Program-made: the position numbers and the translations under genes | Assembly (NCBI RefSeq): GCF_030010235.1 | Contig: NZ_JASCRS010000002.1 | Span: 310,001-374,000, forward strand | DNA length: 64,000 bases | From: Leucobacter sp. UT-8R-CII-1-4 | Lineage (GTDB): Bacteria; Actinomycetota; Actinomycetes; Actinomycetales; Microbacteriaceae | Reading direction: 5' to 3' | In this document: positions 24,906 through 34,339 of the stretch, in pieces | Numbering within the stretch: the stretch's first letter is position 1 | How the letters are laid out: each line of letters starts with the position of its first letter | The notes under the pieces: model-generated | Databases searched by the model: none | Seen by the model: only the letters and a program-made list of their open reading frames with translations | What the model was told of the DNA's origin: nothing

Positions 24906-25634
24906 TTACTTGCTCTTGCGGTGCTTCAGCGCGCCAAGATCACGCAGTTTCAGCACGAGTTCGCGCGCGGCGGCAATCTCGGCAGCTTTTTTGCTAATGC
25001 CCGATCCCTCGCCAACAACACCGTCCAGTTTGACGGTCGCATGAAAACGACGGTCATGGTCTGGGCCCGAGCCGACAATGTCGTAACCCGGTCGCGTGAC
25101 ACCGCGCGCGTCAGCTTCTTCTTGCACAGTGGTTTTCGGATCAAGTGAGATCGAGAAACGTTCTGGGTCGGCAATCAGCGGCGCCACCAGGTCAAGCACG
25201 AAACGAGCGGCCGTCGCTGGATCGGTCGACAGATAGACCGCGCCAATAATTGCTTCAACCGCATCTGCGAGCAGTGATTCTTTCTCACGCCCGCCACTGC
25301 GCTCTTCACCAACGCCAAGCAGGAGCTGGTCACCGACGCCAATCGTGCGCGCGACCTCGGCCAACGCGACACTCGATACAAGTGCTGCCCTACGGCGTGA
25401 AAGTTCACCCTCAGAGAGGTCTGGGTACTCCGTGAACAGTTTGACTGTGACGGCCTGCCCCAGGATGGAATCGCCCAAGAACTCGAGACGTTCGTTGTGT
25501 GGCGATCCACCGTTTTCGTAGGCCCACGACCTGTGCGTCAACGCGAGACGCAGCAGGTCTGGGTCTACCGCCACCCCGAAGGGTGCAAGAAAGCCGCCGA
25601 GTTCACCCTGAGGTAAATTCGACGGCTTTCCCAT
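24906..25634 (-). CDS. rnc: Ribonuclease III
   Basis: The 242-residue protein (from ATG 25634) contains the RNase III signature NERLEFLGDSILG with the catalytic Glu/Asp, the second acidic site DAVEAIIGAVYL, and a C-terminal dsRNA-binding domain (TTVQEEADARG; ISKKAAEIAAAREL). It processes rRNA precursors and structured mRNAs. A GTG at 25667 would add 11 residues (MFASSYGQQKL); neither start has a good Shine-Dalgarno site. It follows rpmF in the YceD-rpmF-rnc-mutM cluster. Confidence 0.95.
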   Translation of the reverse strand: MGKPSNLPQGELGGFLAPFGVAVDPDLLRLALTHRSWAYENGGSPHNERLEFLGDSILGQAVTVKLFTEYPDLSEGELSRRRAALVSSVALAEVARTIGVGDQLLLGVGEERSGGREKESLLADAVEAIIGAVYLSTDPATAARFVLDLVAPLIADPERFSISLDPKTTVQEEADARGVTRPGYDIVGSGPDHDRRFHATVKLDGVVGEGSGISKKAAEIAAARELVLKLRDLGALKHRKSK

Positions 25635-25704
25635 AAGTTTTTGTTGCCCGTACGAGCTAGCAAACACTCACCAATTCGATAACGGCTTTCGCCGCCACGA
25701 ATGG

Positions 25705-25908
25705 TTACGCGTCTGCTACCTTGCGGCCCTTGTACTCGAGGAACAGAGCGTTGCCCTGTGAATCCTCGACCACGCGTGCGCGGTGTGGCAGGCTGTAGAC
25801 GGTGCGGCCACCCTCAACGGTCTTTACCAGCTTTGGCGCTTCGGCCTTCCACGCCGAACGGCGGTGGCGGGTGTTCGAACGCGACATCTTGCGCTTGGGA
25901 ACAGCCAT
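25705..25908 (-). CDS. rpmF: 50S ribosomal protein L32
   Basis: The 67-residue protein [20 protein letters not shown] matches L32 over its whole length. It lacks the Cys zinc-ribbon found in some homologues ([13 protein letters not shown] in place of C-x2-C), so this is the zinc-independent form. It follows the YceD gene by 13 nt, a nearly universal pairing. Confidence 0.97.
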   Translation of the reverse strand: MAVPKRKMSRSNTRHRRSAWKAEAPKLVKTVEGGRTVYSLPHRARVVEDSQGNALFLEYKGRKVADA

Positions 25909-25921
25909 GATGCTCTCTTTC

Positions 25922-26470
25922 CTACTTGCTTTCTGAACCGGTGTCCCGGCTCACGTCAGATTCTTCGGCCAGCAATCCGGCCAGCGCAGCCCATCGCGGA
26001 TCAACCACGGCGGACTCGGCTGCAGCCTCAGCATCGCGCACATCGCCGGTCTCGGGGTCGAGACCAGGGCAATCTGGGCGGCACACGGGCTGGAACGGAA
26101 GTGCAAGCACTACCGCGTCTCGGAGCGGGGGTTCAAGATTCACGTGATCACCGTGAACACCGTACTCTTCGGCCTCCGTAGGAGTATACGCGAAAAGCTC
26201 CTGAAATTCGACTTGGAACGGCGCGGTGAAATCCTTGAGGCATCTTCCGCACTCCGCGTGCATGGTGGTTCGAGCAGTTACCGAGGCCAAAATACCCTCG
26301 TGAACCGACTCCAAACGGACCTCAAGATCCATGTGTTCACCGGCAGGAACCGTGGCAAGTGCCTCGCCGAATGCCTCGGGTGTTGCGAAACCGCGTTTGC
26401 GTTCGCGCATTTCGCCGGGACGGTTGTGAATGTCCCGAATATTTTCTTCGTATATGCGCATGCTGGTCAC
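25922..26470 (-). CDS. yceD: YceD/DUF177 family protein (large-subunit rRNA accumulation)
   Basis: This 182-residue protein has the DUF177 core: [14 protein letters not shown], the acidic [11 protein letters not shown] stretch and a second Cys pair [14 protein letters not shown], which together could hold zinc. The family is needed for 23S rRNA accumulation in E. coli and plants and is nearly always next to rpmF. The GTG at 26470 (GTG-ACC-AGC-ATG) lies 6 nt after TAATCT (26482-26477), indicating a leaderless start for the rpmF-rnc-mutM operon. Confidence 0.88.
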   Translation of the reverse strand: MTSMRIYEENIRDIHNRPGEMRERKRGFATPEAFGEALATVPAGEHMDLEVRLESVHEGILASVTARTTMHAECGRCLKDFTAPFQVEFQELFAYTPTEAEEYGVHGDHVNLEPPLRDAVVLALPFQPVCRPDCPGLDPETGDVRDAEAAAESAVVDPRWAALAGLLAEESDVSRDTGSESK

Positions 26471-26574
26471 TAATACAGATTACCCGATTCTTAGGAGTGT
26501 TTCCTGCGAGCGGGCGTGGCAAGATGATCCCAAGCAAGCACAAGCCCCTTCGGGCCCCAGGCAGGAGCACCCCC

Positions 26575-27615
26575 ATGAACTTGACCAAGTCAGCGAAGAC
26601 CAGATTTGTCGCTGTTGCGACCGCAGCTACCTTGCTTGTGCTCCCCCTGGCTGCGTGCTCATCTAACTCAAACTCGACTCCGCCGGGAACTGGTTTCGCG
26701 GATGCTTCAGGTCAAAGCGTTGACGGCGGTGGCGGATATTTCGCGCCCGGCCGCGAGGCAATGGCCGATCAGCTTTCAAATTTGAACGGTTCGTCTATCA
26801 CGACAGGTTCGATCGGTATTGAGGCAGCGGATCCCATAAAAGTTGCTGATCGTGTGTCCGAGGTGGTGAAGAGCCTTGATGGAGCGGTTGAGTCGCGAAA
26901 CAGTACGGAATTTGGCGATGGCAATTCAAGCACTGTGCTTTCAGTGTGGGTACCCGCAAAAAAGTACGATGAGGCGTTCGATCAATTAGGTGAGCTCGGC
27001 AGGGTACTGAGTGAGAATCGCGACAGTTTCGATGTTTCCGCACAGCAGGACGAACTTTCTGCCCGGATCGGTGCCCTCGAAGAAGCGGTGTCGCGCCTCA
27101 CTGCCCTCGCTGAGAGCACCAGCGAGGTGAGTGACCTCATCGCTATTGAGGGCGAGCTTTCCATGCGTAATTCAGAGCTGGAGATGCTCAAGTCACAATA
27201 TGAGGCAACTGCTGAGAGCATTGATCACTCACGTATTTTTGTGTCGCTGAGCACCCCAGTCGGTAACGGCGCAGGGCCAACGACGTTCTGGGATGGTGTT
27301 CTCACGGGGCTCGCGTCGATCGTTGCGGCTGGCGCCGGGCTTCTGGTGCTGCTGGGCATCTTGGTGCCGTGGATCGCCCTGATCGGCATCGTGGTGTTTG
27401 TGATTGTGCTCGCCCGTCGCTCGTCAAAAAAGCGCCGCGCGAAGAAAGCAGAGCGGCCAGAGCAGGCAGAACCCGCACAGGGCGCAGCGGGCGCAGCGGG
27501 CGCAGCGGGCGCAGCGCAACCAGCGAAAGACGCTGCACCATCAGCTGGCGCAGAAGCGGCCCCAGAAACAGCTGAGCTCCCGGAGTCAGAGACCCCGAGC
27601 GCTGAGCAGAAGTAA
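26575..27615 (+). CDS. DUF4349 membrane lipoprotein
   Basis: This 346-residue protein has a signal peptide and lipobox (LVLPLAAC), an extracytoplasmic DUF4349 domain with a central coiled coil (about residues 140-215, ALEEAVSRLTALAEST...), a C-terminal membrane helix pair (GLASIVAAGAGLLVLLGILV) and a charged cytosolic tail. CAGGAGC precedes the ATG. The tail has a GAA tripeptide repeat encoded by a 9-bp repeat around 27484-27516. Function unknown. It sits convergently against coaD, an insertion in the usual coaD-yceD neighbourhood. Confidence 0.85.
   Translation: MNLTKSAKTRFVAVATAATLLVLPLAACSSNSNSTPPGTGFADASGQSVDGGGGYFAPGREAMADQLSNLNGSSITTGSIGIEAADPIKVADRVSEVVKSLDGAVESRNSTEFGDGNSSTVLSVWVPAKKYDEAFDQLGELGRVLSENRDSFDVSAQQDELSARIGALEEAVSRLTALAESTSEVSDLIAIEGELSMRNSELEMLKSQYEATAESIDHSRIFVSLSTPVGNGAGPTTFWDGVLTGLASIVAAGAGLLVLLGILVPWIALIGIVVFVIVLARRSSKKRRAKKAERPEQAEPAQGAAGAAGAAGAAQPAKDAAPSAGAEAAPETAELPESETPSAEQK
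27484..27516 (+). repeat. 9-bp in-frame repeat (Gly-Ala-Ala)
   Basis: About three and a half copies of GCAGCGGGC inside the DUF4349 gene encode Gly-Ala-Ala repeats in the cytosolic tail. Such repeats vary in copy number by slippage. Confidence 0.7.
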
Positions 27616-27621
27616 CGACGC

Positions 27622-28116
27622 CTAGGCTGGTCGCGTCGAATCGAGGTACTTCGCGACCACCGGTGGTACGTAATCGCTGACGTCGCCGCCGAGCGAGGCG
27701 ACCTGGCGCACCAGCGAACTTGAGACGTGCGCGTGGCCCGGCTCGGGCAACAAGAACACAGTCTCGACACCGGCGAGGCTGCGGTTCATCAGTACCATCG
27801 GGGTCTCGTACGCGACGTCGATCTGCGAGCGCAGACCCTTGACGAGTACGGTTGCGCCGACCTCGGTGCAGTAGTCGACGAGCAGCCCGACCGACCACGA
27901 CGCAACAATCACGTTCGATGGAATCTCTGGGTCTTCGTCGATGGCCTGCTGCAGCAGGTTCATCCGCTCACTGATGGGAAGCATTGCATTCTTGCCAGGG
28001 TTGTGAACGACAAGAACATGCACTTGGTCAAAGATCGCCGCTGCACGGCGAATCACGTCGAGATGCCCAAGGGTGACGGGATCAAACGAACCAGGAACGA
28101 CGGCGATACTGCTCAT
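27622..28116 (-). CDS. coaD: Phosphopantetheine adenylyltransferase
   Basis: The 164-residue cytosolic enzyme converts 4'-phosphopantetheine and ATP to dephospho-CoA. Motifs seen: [17 protein letters not shown] (nucleotidyltransferase TxGH), [13 protein letters not shown] and [17 protein letters not shown] (ISSSxVR). A TAGGCT box (28129-28124) 7 nt before the ATG, with no Shine-Dalgarno site, suggests a nearly leaderless transcript. Convergent with the DUF4349 gene, 6 nt apart. Confidence 0.97.
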   Translation of the reverse strand: MSSIAVVPGSFDPVTLGHLDVIRRAAAIFDQVHVLVVHNPGKNAMLPISERMNLLQQAIDEDPEIPSNVIVASWSVGLLVDYCTEVGATVLVKGLRSQIDVAYETPMVLMNRSLAGVETVFLLPEPGHAHVSSSLVRQVASLGGDVSDYVPPVVAKYLDSTRPA

Positions 28117-28302
28117 ACCTCACAGCCTAGAGGCAAGCACACACCTCTCGCGCATGATTCACGAGAGATTCGTTACTTCTCAGAGATTCCACGGCAGTTG
28201 TCGGGCATCTCCGCAGATTCTTCGATACCTTTTGCCAGCAGCGCGTCTGCTCGTAGTCAGTTCAGTAGCGAAAGCCGACAACCTCTGCAGCATCCGTTGG
28301 GG

Positions 28303-30582
28303 TTAGGACTTCGCGAGGTTGTCGAGGTTGCGCTGTTTTGCTTCTTCTGCAAGCTGCTCCGCCAATAGCGGCGCGCTCGCGAGTTCGGGGTCACGCGCAA
28401 GCAGTGCAGCAGCAAGCTCGCGGGATCGCTCAATCAATTCTCCGTGTTCGGTCACCCGCAAGAGGCGAAGTGTCGACCGGCCACCCGATTGTGCCGTGCC
28501 CAAGATGTCGCCCTCGCGGCGCAGCTCGAGGTCACGTTCCGCAAGGTCAAACCCGTCTACGGTGTCTGCAACCGCTTCAATTCTTTCGCGTGCGACGGTG
28601 CCTGGCTCTGCGTTTGTGAGTAAGAGGCAAAGCCCCGGGTGCTCCCCTCGCCCCACACGACCGCGCAGCTGATGCAACTGCGAGACGCCGAAACGTTCAG
28701 CATCGCGCACGATCATCATCGAGGCATTCGGCACGTTCACGCCGACCTCGATCACGGTGGTCGCCACCAGCACGTCAATTTCGCCCGATGCAAACGCCCG
28801 CATCACACGGTCTTTTTCGTCGGCCTTCATCGCACCCGTGAGCGCTGCTACTCGAATTGAAGCGTAGTCGGGCCTGGTCTGCAGCTCGGCCAGCGTCTGT
28901 TCAACGCTTGCGAGCGGAGGCGCGCTTCTGCCTTCGCTCGCGGCATCTTCGAGCGTCGGATCGCCCGCTTCGTCTCCGTCTTCGCGCGTGCTGGCAGAAA
29001 TGGCCGGGCAGACAACATAAACCTGTCGCCCCGCAGCGATTTCTTCGAGTGCGCGAAGCCACGCTCGTTCTGCCCATTTCGGGCGTTCGTGCACCGGCAC
29101 GGTGAACGAACTAATGCCTTGACGTCCGGGCGGCACCCGCCGAATAAAGCTGGTCTCTAGGTCGCCAAAAGCCGTGAGAGCCACGGTACGAGGAATCGGT
29201 GTCGCTGTCATAGCGAGCACGTGCGGGTTTGTGCCCTTAAGTCGCAGCGCTTCGCGCTGCTCAACACCGAAGCGGTGCTGCTCGTCGACGACAATCAGTC
29301 CGAGGTCGAAGAAGGTGACGCCCTCACTCAGCAGCGCATGTGTGCCCACTGCGATGCGTGCCCGGCCACTCGCGAGCGCAAGCAGTGCTTTGCGTCGCTC
29401 TGCGACCGGCATCTTGCTGGTGAGCAAGACCGGGTGCAGTTCGCTCGTCAGCGCATCACCGAGCGTCTCAAGCACGCTTCGGTAGTGCTGAGCCGCAAGC
29501 ACTTCGGTCGGCGCGAGCATTGCGCTCTGCCCACCGGCTTCTGCCACTTGCAGCATCGCGCGAAGCGCCACAACTGTTTTACCCGAACCGACTTCCCCCT
29601 GAAGCAGTCGGTGCATGGGCTGTGGCTGCGCGAGTTCTGCTGCTATGGTCTCGCCAGCGTCAAATTGCTCGTCGGTGAGGGTGAACGGTAAGCCCGAGTC
29701 GAAAGCGTCGAGCAGACCACCGCTCTGCCTTGCTCTCGCGGTGCCCGGCAAGCTCCCCGCCCGACGCCTGCGGTCGAGCAAGGCAAGCTGCAATTCAAAG
29801 GCTTCTCTGAAGCGCAGGCTGTCGCGCGCCCTCCGCCAATCAGAGCGTGCAGCCGGACGGTGCACCAGTTCTAGCGCCTCACCGAGTTCAAGCAGCCCCT
29901 CGCTTGAGCGCAACTCAAAGGGCAATGGATCTTCAATCGAGCCCGCGACCGCGTCGAGGGCAAGGCCGATCGCTCGTTCGATCGTCCAACTCGGTAGCTT
30001 TGCGGTCGCCGGATAGATCGGCACTGGCTTTTCGGAGTAGGCAAGCGCTGCCGCTTCATCAAGCTGACGCGAACGCTCTGGGGTGAGTTCTGCCTTTGCC
30101 TCGGCTACTGCGCCTTGCGCCCCCGCCGCACCAGTATCAGTACCGGCACCGGACGAAGCAGCCCGATTGCCGCCATTAAACAACTCATAGTCGGGGTGCT
30201 GCAATTGCAGTTGCCCCCGATACTCGCTCACCTTGCCCGCGAAGATGCCACGAGCCCCGGCAAAGAGCTCGCTGGCACGCCAAGCTTGGTTGAAGAAGGT
30301 CAGCTGCAGGCTGCCAACTCCATCGGTAATTTTTACTTCAAGCAGCTTGCCACCGCGCTGCATCTGCCTGCTGCGCACATCGAGCACCTGCGCGAGCACG
30401 GTGACGTGCTCGCCAACAGGTAAGCCAGAAAGCGGTGTTAGCTCACCGCGCTCTGAATAGCGCCTCGGCAGGTGCCACAGCAGCTCGCGCACCGTGGCCA
30501 TGCCAAAAGATTTTTCGAGCACACTCGCGGTGCGCCCGCCAACAACAGCGTCGAGACGAGTATCGAGCGATGCCGTGGCCAT
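28303..30582 (-). CDS. recG: ATP-dependent DNA helicase RecG
   Basis: This 759-residue protein has an N-terminal wedge/OB domain (about 1-280), then helicase motifs LQGEVGSGKTVVALRAML (Walker A), VVDEQHRFGVEQR (DExH), MTATPIPRTVAL and QLRGRVGRGEHPGLC (motif VI). RecG remodels stalled forks and branched DNA. An inserted Ala/Gly-rich segment (about residues 140-180, SGAGTDTGAAGAQG) interrupts the wedge. The ATG at 30582 is fixed by TACGCT (30594-30589) six nt upstream. Divergent from rsmD. Confidence 0.96.
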   Translation of the reverse strand: MATASLDTRLDAVVGGRTASVLEKSFGMATVRELLWHLPRRYSERGELTPLSGLPVGEHVTVLAQVLDVRSRQMQRGGKLLEVKITDGVGSLQLTFFNQAWRASELFAGARGIFAGKVSEYRGQLQLQHPDYELFNGGNRAASSGAGTDTGAAGAQGAVAEAKAELTPERSRQLDEAAALAYSEKPVPIYPATAKLPSWTIERAIGLALDAVAGSIEDPLPFELRSSEGLLELGEALELVHRPAARSDWRRARDSLRFREAFELQLALLDRRRRAGSLPGTARARQSGGLLDAFDSGLPFTLTDEQFDAGETIAAELAQPQPMHRLLQGEVGSGKTVVALRAMLQVAEAGGQSAMLAPTEVLAAQHYRSVLETLGDALTSELHPVLLTSKMPVAERRKALLALASGRARIAVGTHALLSEGVTFFDLGLIVVDEQHRFGVEQREALRLKGTNPHVLAMTATPIPRTVALTAFGDLETSFIRRVPPGRQGISSFTVPVHERPKWAERAWLRALEEIAAGRQVYVVCPAISASTREDGDEAGDPTLEDAASEGRSAPPLASVEQTLAELQTRPDYASIRVAALTGAMKADEKDRVMRAFASGEIDVLVATTVIEVGVNVPNASMMIVRDAERFGVSQLHQLRGRVGRGEHPGLCLLLTNAEPGTVARERIEAVADTVDGFDLAERDLELRREGDILGTAQSGGRSTLRLLRVTEHGELIERSRELAAALLARDPELASAPLLAEQLAEEAKQRNLDNLAKS

Positions 30583-30657
30583 GCCATAAGCGTAGCCGCA
30601 CCCTCTGACATTCAAGACACGCGCGAGAGGGGCGCGCCAGCAAGCTAGGCTATTTTC

Positions 30658-31254
30658 GTGACTCGAATTATTGCCGGAACCGCTGGATCGCTGCGGCTTG
30701 AAGTGCCAAAAGCAGGCACCAGACCCACCAGCGACCGCGTACGCGAGGCAATTTTCTCAGCACTCGAATCGTGGAATTTACTCGCCGGCTCACGCATCCT
30801 CGATCTTTACGCTGGATCCGGTGCTCTTGGCCTCGAAGCGGCAAGCCGCGGCGCAAACCGCATTGTGCTCGTCGAAAAGCACCCACAGGCGGCACAGGTC
30901 GCCGTGCGCAACGCAAAGACCGTCGCGCAGGCTTTTCATGGCGCCAAAGTGCCGAGCATCGACGTATCGCGATCCAGCGTGCAGCACTATCTTGATGCCG
31001 CAGCAGGCGAGCAATTCGACGTGATTATGCTCGACCCGCCCTACGATTTGGGCGAGCAAGAGCTGAAAGCAAATCTCACAGCCGTCGTGCCACTTATCTC
31101 AGCAGACGGCGCAGTGCTGGTTGAGCGCTCAAGCCGCTCCCCAGAGCCAAGCTGGCCTGAGGGCCTCAGCCGCTTCCGCGAGAAACGCTACGGTGAAACC
31201 GTGCTCTGGTGGGCTGAAGCCACGCAGGATGATGCATCGCAAGGCGAGGACTGA
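30658..31254 (+). CDS. rsmD: 16S rRNA (guanine-N2)-methyltransferase RsmD
   Basis: The 198-residue SAM-dependent enzyme methylates G966 of 16S rRNA (E. coli numbering). MTRIIAGTAGSLRLEVPKAG and RPTSDRVREAIFSAL are the typical N-terminus, DLYAGSGALGLEAASRGA binds SAM and MLDPPYDLG is the catalytic DPPY. The GTG start at 30658 has no Shine-Dalgarno site but TAGGCT (30646-30651) exactly 6 nt upstream, so it is probably leaderless. A strong hairpin follows at 31299. Confidence 0.95.
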   Translation: MTRIIAGTAGSLRLEVPKAGTRPTSDRVREAIFSALESWNLLAGSRILDLYAGSGALGLEAASRGANRIVLVEKHPQAAQVAVRNAKTVAQAFHGAKVPSIDVSRSSVQHYLDAAAGEQFDVIMLDPPYDLGEQELKANLTAVVPLISADGAVLVERSSRSPEPSWPEGLSRFREKRYGETVLWWAEATQDDASQGED

Positions 31255-31298
31255 TCCCACGCTTTTTCCGTAATGTGCGTTGACCACACAACGCGAAA

Positions 31299-31339
31299 AA
31301 CGGCCCCATTCCCTCGAGCAGCAAGGGAGTGGGGCCGTT
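31299..31339. terminator. Bidirectional intrinsic terminator between rsmD and gabD
   Basis: AACGGCCCCATTCCCT / 9-nt loop / AGGGAGTGGGGCCGTT is a 16-bp stem with a single T-G wobble. On the minus strand it is followed by TTTTTCGC, a good U-run for the gab operon; on the plus strand by TTAGTCTT for rsmD. Confidence 0.9.
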
Positions 31340-31369
31340 AGTCTTGGGCGGCCGAAACCGCCCAAGTCA

Positions 31370-32839
31370 TTAACCGCGCGGGATCAGGGTGTACTTGGTC
31401 GAGAGGAACTCGTGGATTCCCTCGAAGCCGCCCTCACGGCCGATACCCGACTGCTTCAGACCACCGAATGGTGCGGCAGCGTTCGACACGATGCCCGTGT
31501 TCAGGCCCATCATGCCGGTCTCGAGCTTCTCGATCATGCGCTGACCGCGAGCAATGTTCTCGGTGAACACGTAGCTCACGAGGCCGTACTCGGTGTTGTT
31601 CGCAATCTCGACAGCCTCTTCCTCAGTTGAGAAGCGGATGATACCGAGTACGGGTCCGAAGATCTCCTCGCGCATGATCGCCGACTGTGGGCTGAGCTTG
31701 TCGATAACGGTTGGCTGGAAGAAGTAGCCTGGGCCCTCAACAGCCTCGCCACCGGTGATGATGGTGGCACCGGTCTCAACAGCGTCTGCAACGAGGCGAG
31801 CAGTGTTGGTCACTGCCTTCTCCTCGACGAGTGCGCCGATGTCGTTGCCCTCTTCAGCACCACGACCGATGGTCATAGCAGAGACACGCTCGCCAACGCG
31901 ACGAGCGAACTCGTCAGCAACCGACTCATGCACGATGATGCGGTTTGCAGCGGTGCATGCCTGGCCGATGTTGCGGAACTTCGCAAGCAGCACACCCTCG
32001 ACGGCCTTATCAAGGTCAGCGTCTTCGAAGACAACGAATGGTGCGTTGCCGCCGAGCTCCATTGAGGTGCGCAGAACGTTCTGGGCAGCAGCCTGCAGCA
32101 GAGTCACGCCAACTGGGGTCGAGCCGGTGAACGAGAGCTTGCGCAGACGAGTGTCCGAGAGGAGAGCGCTCGACTGAGCACTCGACTTCGAAGTTGCCAC
32201 AACGTTTACCACGCCAGCTGGCACGCCAGCCTCTTCGAGCAGCTGCGCGAAGAAGATGGTGGTCAGTGGGGTGAGCGCCGCTGGCTTGATCACAACGGTG
32301 CAACCTGCGGCGAGCGCCGGAGCGATCTTGCGGGTTGCCATTGCCAGTGGGAAGTTCCACGGGGTGATGAAGTAGCAAGGACCAACTGGGATGTGCGAGA
32401 CAACCATGTTGCCGGTGCCCTCTGGGTTCGGGCGGAAGTCGCCGCGAACACGCACTGCTTCTTCCGAGAACCAGCGGAGGAATTCGCCACCGTAGTTGAC
32501 CTCACCGCGAGCCTCGGCGATGGGCTTACCCATCTCCATCGACATGAGCAGCGCGAAGTCTTCCTTGCGCTCCATCAGGAGGTCGAATGCGCGGCGCAGA
32601 ATGTTCGAACGCTCGCGAGTTGGCGTTGCCGCCCACGCGTCCTGTGCAGCTACTGCCGCATCAAGTGCGCGCACTGCGTCTTCAACGGTTGCGTCAGCGA
32701 TCTGCTTGATGACCTCACCGGTCGCTGGATCGTGTACGTCGAGCGTTGCACCGGTGGTCGATGGCTGCCAGGTGCCGCCAATGCCGAGACCCGATTCAAC
32801 GCGGTCGAGCAGTTCCTGTTCGTTTGGCTTCAATGCCAT
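31370..32839 (-). CDS. gabD: Succinate-semialdehyde dehydrogenase (NAD(P)+)
   Basis: The 489-residue aldehyde dehydrogenase oxidises succinic semialdehyde to succinate, the last step of GABA degradation. It has FTGSTPVG, the general base in MELGGNAPF and the catalytic Cys in [19 protein letters not shown] precedes the ATG. It is 37 nt downstream of gabT, so the pair is an operon. Its identity as SSADH rests on this pairing as well as on sequence. Confidence 0.92.
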   Translation of the reverse strand: MALKPNEQELLDRVESGLGIGGTWQPSTTGATLDVHDPATGEVIKQIADATVEDAVRALDAAVAAQDAWAATPTRERSNILRRAFDLLMERKEDFALLMSMEMGKPIAEARGEVNYGGEFLRWFSEEAVRVRGDFRPNPEGTGNMVVSHIPVGPCYFITPWNFPLAMATRKIAPALAAGCTVVIKPAALTPLTTIFFAQLLEEAGVPAGVVNVVATSKSSAQSSALLSDTRLRKLSFTGSTPVGVTLLQAAAQNVLRTSMELGGNAPFVVFEDADLDKAVEGVLLAKFRNIGQACTAANRIIVHESVADEFARRVGERVSAMTIGRGAEEGNDIGALVEEKAVTNTARLVADAVETGATIITGGEAVEGPGYFFQPTVIDKLSPQSAIMREEIFGPVLGIIRFSTEEEAVEIANNTEYGLVSYVFTENIARGQRMIEKLETGMMGLNTGIVSNAAAPFGGLKQSGIGREGGFEGIHEFLSTKYTLIPRG

Positions 32840-32876
32840 GAGATTCTCCTTTTCGGGGCTTCGTGGAAAACCGAAA

Positions 32877-34217
32877 TTAGTTCGCCTTGATTGCGTCGAC
32901 GACGACCTGCAGGCCCTCGCGAAGCAGCTCGTCGCTGATGGTCAGCGCTGGCAGGAAGCGGATCACGTTGCCGAAGGTGCCACAGATCAGAGCGATAACG
33001 CCCTGCTCGCCTGCGATCTTTGCAACAGCGCCGGTGAGTGCTGCGTTCGGGGTCTTGCTTCCCGACTCAACCAGCTCAACAGCCATCATTGCGCCGCGGC
33101 CACGGATGTCGCCGATGCGGTCATCGGTCTTAGCGAGCTCACCGAAGACCTCTTCGATGATTGCCTGAATCTGCTGAGCGCGCTCAAGCAGGTTCTCTTC
33201 CTTGTAGGTCTCGATCGTTGCGAGAGCTGCTGCACATGCGATTGGGCTACCGGTGTAGGTGCCGCCCAGTCCGCCGGCGTGTGCCGAATCCATGATCTCG
33301 GCGCGGCCGGTCACACCTGAGAGTGGCAGGCCACCTGCGATGCCCTTAGCAACGGTCACCATGTCAGGCACGACGCCCTCGAACTCAGCGGCGAACATCT
33401 GGCCGGTGCGTGCGAAACCGGTCTGCACCTCGTCGAGGATGAAGACAACACCGTTCTCGGTTGCCCACTCCTGCAGTGCTGGCAGGAAGCCTGCTGCTGG
33501 AGCGATGAAGCCACCTTCGCCCTGGATTGGCTCGATGATGATGGCGGCAACGTTCTTCGAGCCAACCTGCTTCTCGATCTGGGTCAGTGCGACCTCAGCT
33601 GCCTCGATGCCGGTCAGGCCATCGCGGTATGGGTATGAGGTTGGTACGCGGTAGACCTCAGGAGCGAATGGACCGAAGCCATCCTTGTATGGCATGTTCT
33701 TTGCGGTCATGCCCATGGTGAGGTTGGTGCGGCCGTGGTACGCGTGGTCGAAGACGACGACCGCGTTGCGCTTGGTGTAGTGACGTGCAATCTTGATTGC
33801 GTTCTCTACTGCCTCAGCACCCGAGTTGAACAGCGCCGAACGCTTCTCGAAGTCGCCTGGGGTCAGCTCGTTGAGCTTCTCTGCTACTGCAATGTAGCCC
33901 TCGTATGGAGTTACGGTGAAGCAAGTGTGGGTGAACTGAGCAACCTGCTGCTGCACTGCCTCTACGACGCGAGGTGCCGAGTTACCAACGCCGGTAACTG
34001 CGATGCCCGAGCCGAGGTCGATCAGCGAGTTGCCGTCTGCATCGAGCAGAACGCCGTCGCCACCGGCAACGATTGAAACGCCGAGTGCGTGGCCTACGCC
34101 TGAAGCAACAGCAGCCTTCTTGCGTGCCATGATGGCTTCTGACTTTGGACCTGGGATCGCGGTAACGAGGTTGCGAACCTGTGGCAGTGCCTTGCCGCCC
34201 TGGATGTTCTCCGACAT
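32877..34217 (-). CDS. gabT: 4-aminobutyrate--2-oxoglutarate transaminase
   Basis: The 446-residue PLP class-III aminotransferase converts GABA and 2-oxoglutarate to succinic semialdehyde and glutamate. VFILDEVQTGFARTG binds PLP and TVAKGIAGGLPLSG holds the Schiff-base Lys; NSGAEAVENAIKIAR is the cofactor phosphate loop. AAGAAGGAG precedes the ATG. First gene of the gabT-gabD operon, facing a divergent PucR regulator. Confidence 0.95.
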   Translation of the reverse strand: MSENIQGGKALPQVRNLVTAIPGPKSEAIMARKKAAVASGVGHALGVSIVAGGDGVLLDADGNSLIDLGSGIAVTGVGNSAPRVVEAVQQQVAQFTHTCFTVTPYEGYIAVAEKLNELTPGDFEKRSALFNSGAEAVENAIKIARHYTKRNAVVVFDHAYHGRTNLTMGMTAKNMPYKDGFGPFAPEVYRVPTSYPYRDGLTGIEAAEVALTQIEKQVGSKNVAAIIIEPIQGEGGFIAPAAGFLPALQEWATENGVVFILDEVQTGFARTGQMFAAEFEGVVPDMVTVAKGIAGGLPLSGVTGRAEIMDSAHAGGLGGTYTGSPIACAAALATIETYKEENLLERAQQIQAIIEEVFGELAKTDDRIGDIRGRGAMMAVELVESGSKTPNAALTGAVAKIAGEQGVIALICGTFGNVIRFLPALTISDELLREGLQVVVDAIKAN

Positions 34218-34256
34218 GGTTACTCCTTCTTGAAACGTAAGCGTTGAAGTCTTGAA

Positions 34257-34284
34257 AAATACACCTGACTGACGTCGGGTATTT
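34257..34284. promoter_or_regulatory. Inverted repeat AAATAC-N16-GTATTT in the gabT/PucR divergent region
   Basis: Perfect 6-bp arms are separated by 16 bp, and the inside adds a partial CC/GG extension and a central GACGTC. It lies between the gabT ribosome-binding site and a likely gabT -10 (TAGGCT on the minus strand). Candidate PucR/GabR operator by position. Confidence 0.4.
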
Positions 34285-34339
34285 CTAGCACCAGCCTAGG
34301 ACTCGCACCTGGCAATTCAGAGTGACATAATGGCGAACA

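Noticed and set aside
28117..28302. Small gene or RNA between coaD and recG
   Set aside because: Only the coaD TAGGCT box is recognisable; the open frames there are antisense continuations.
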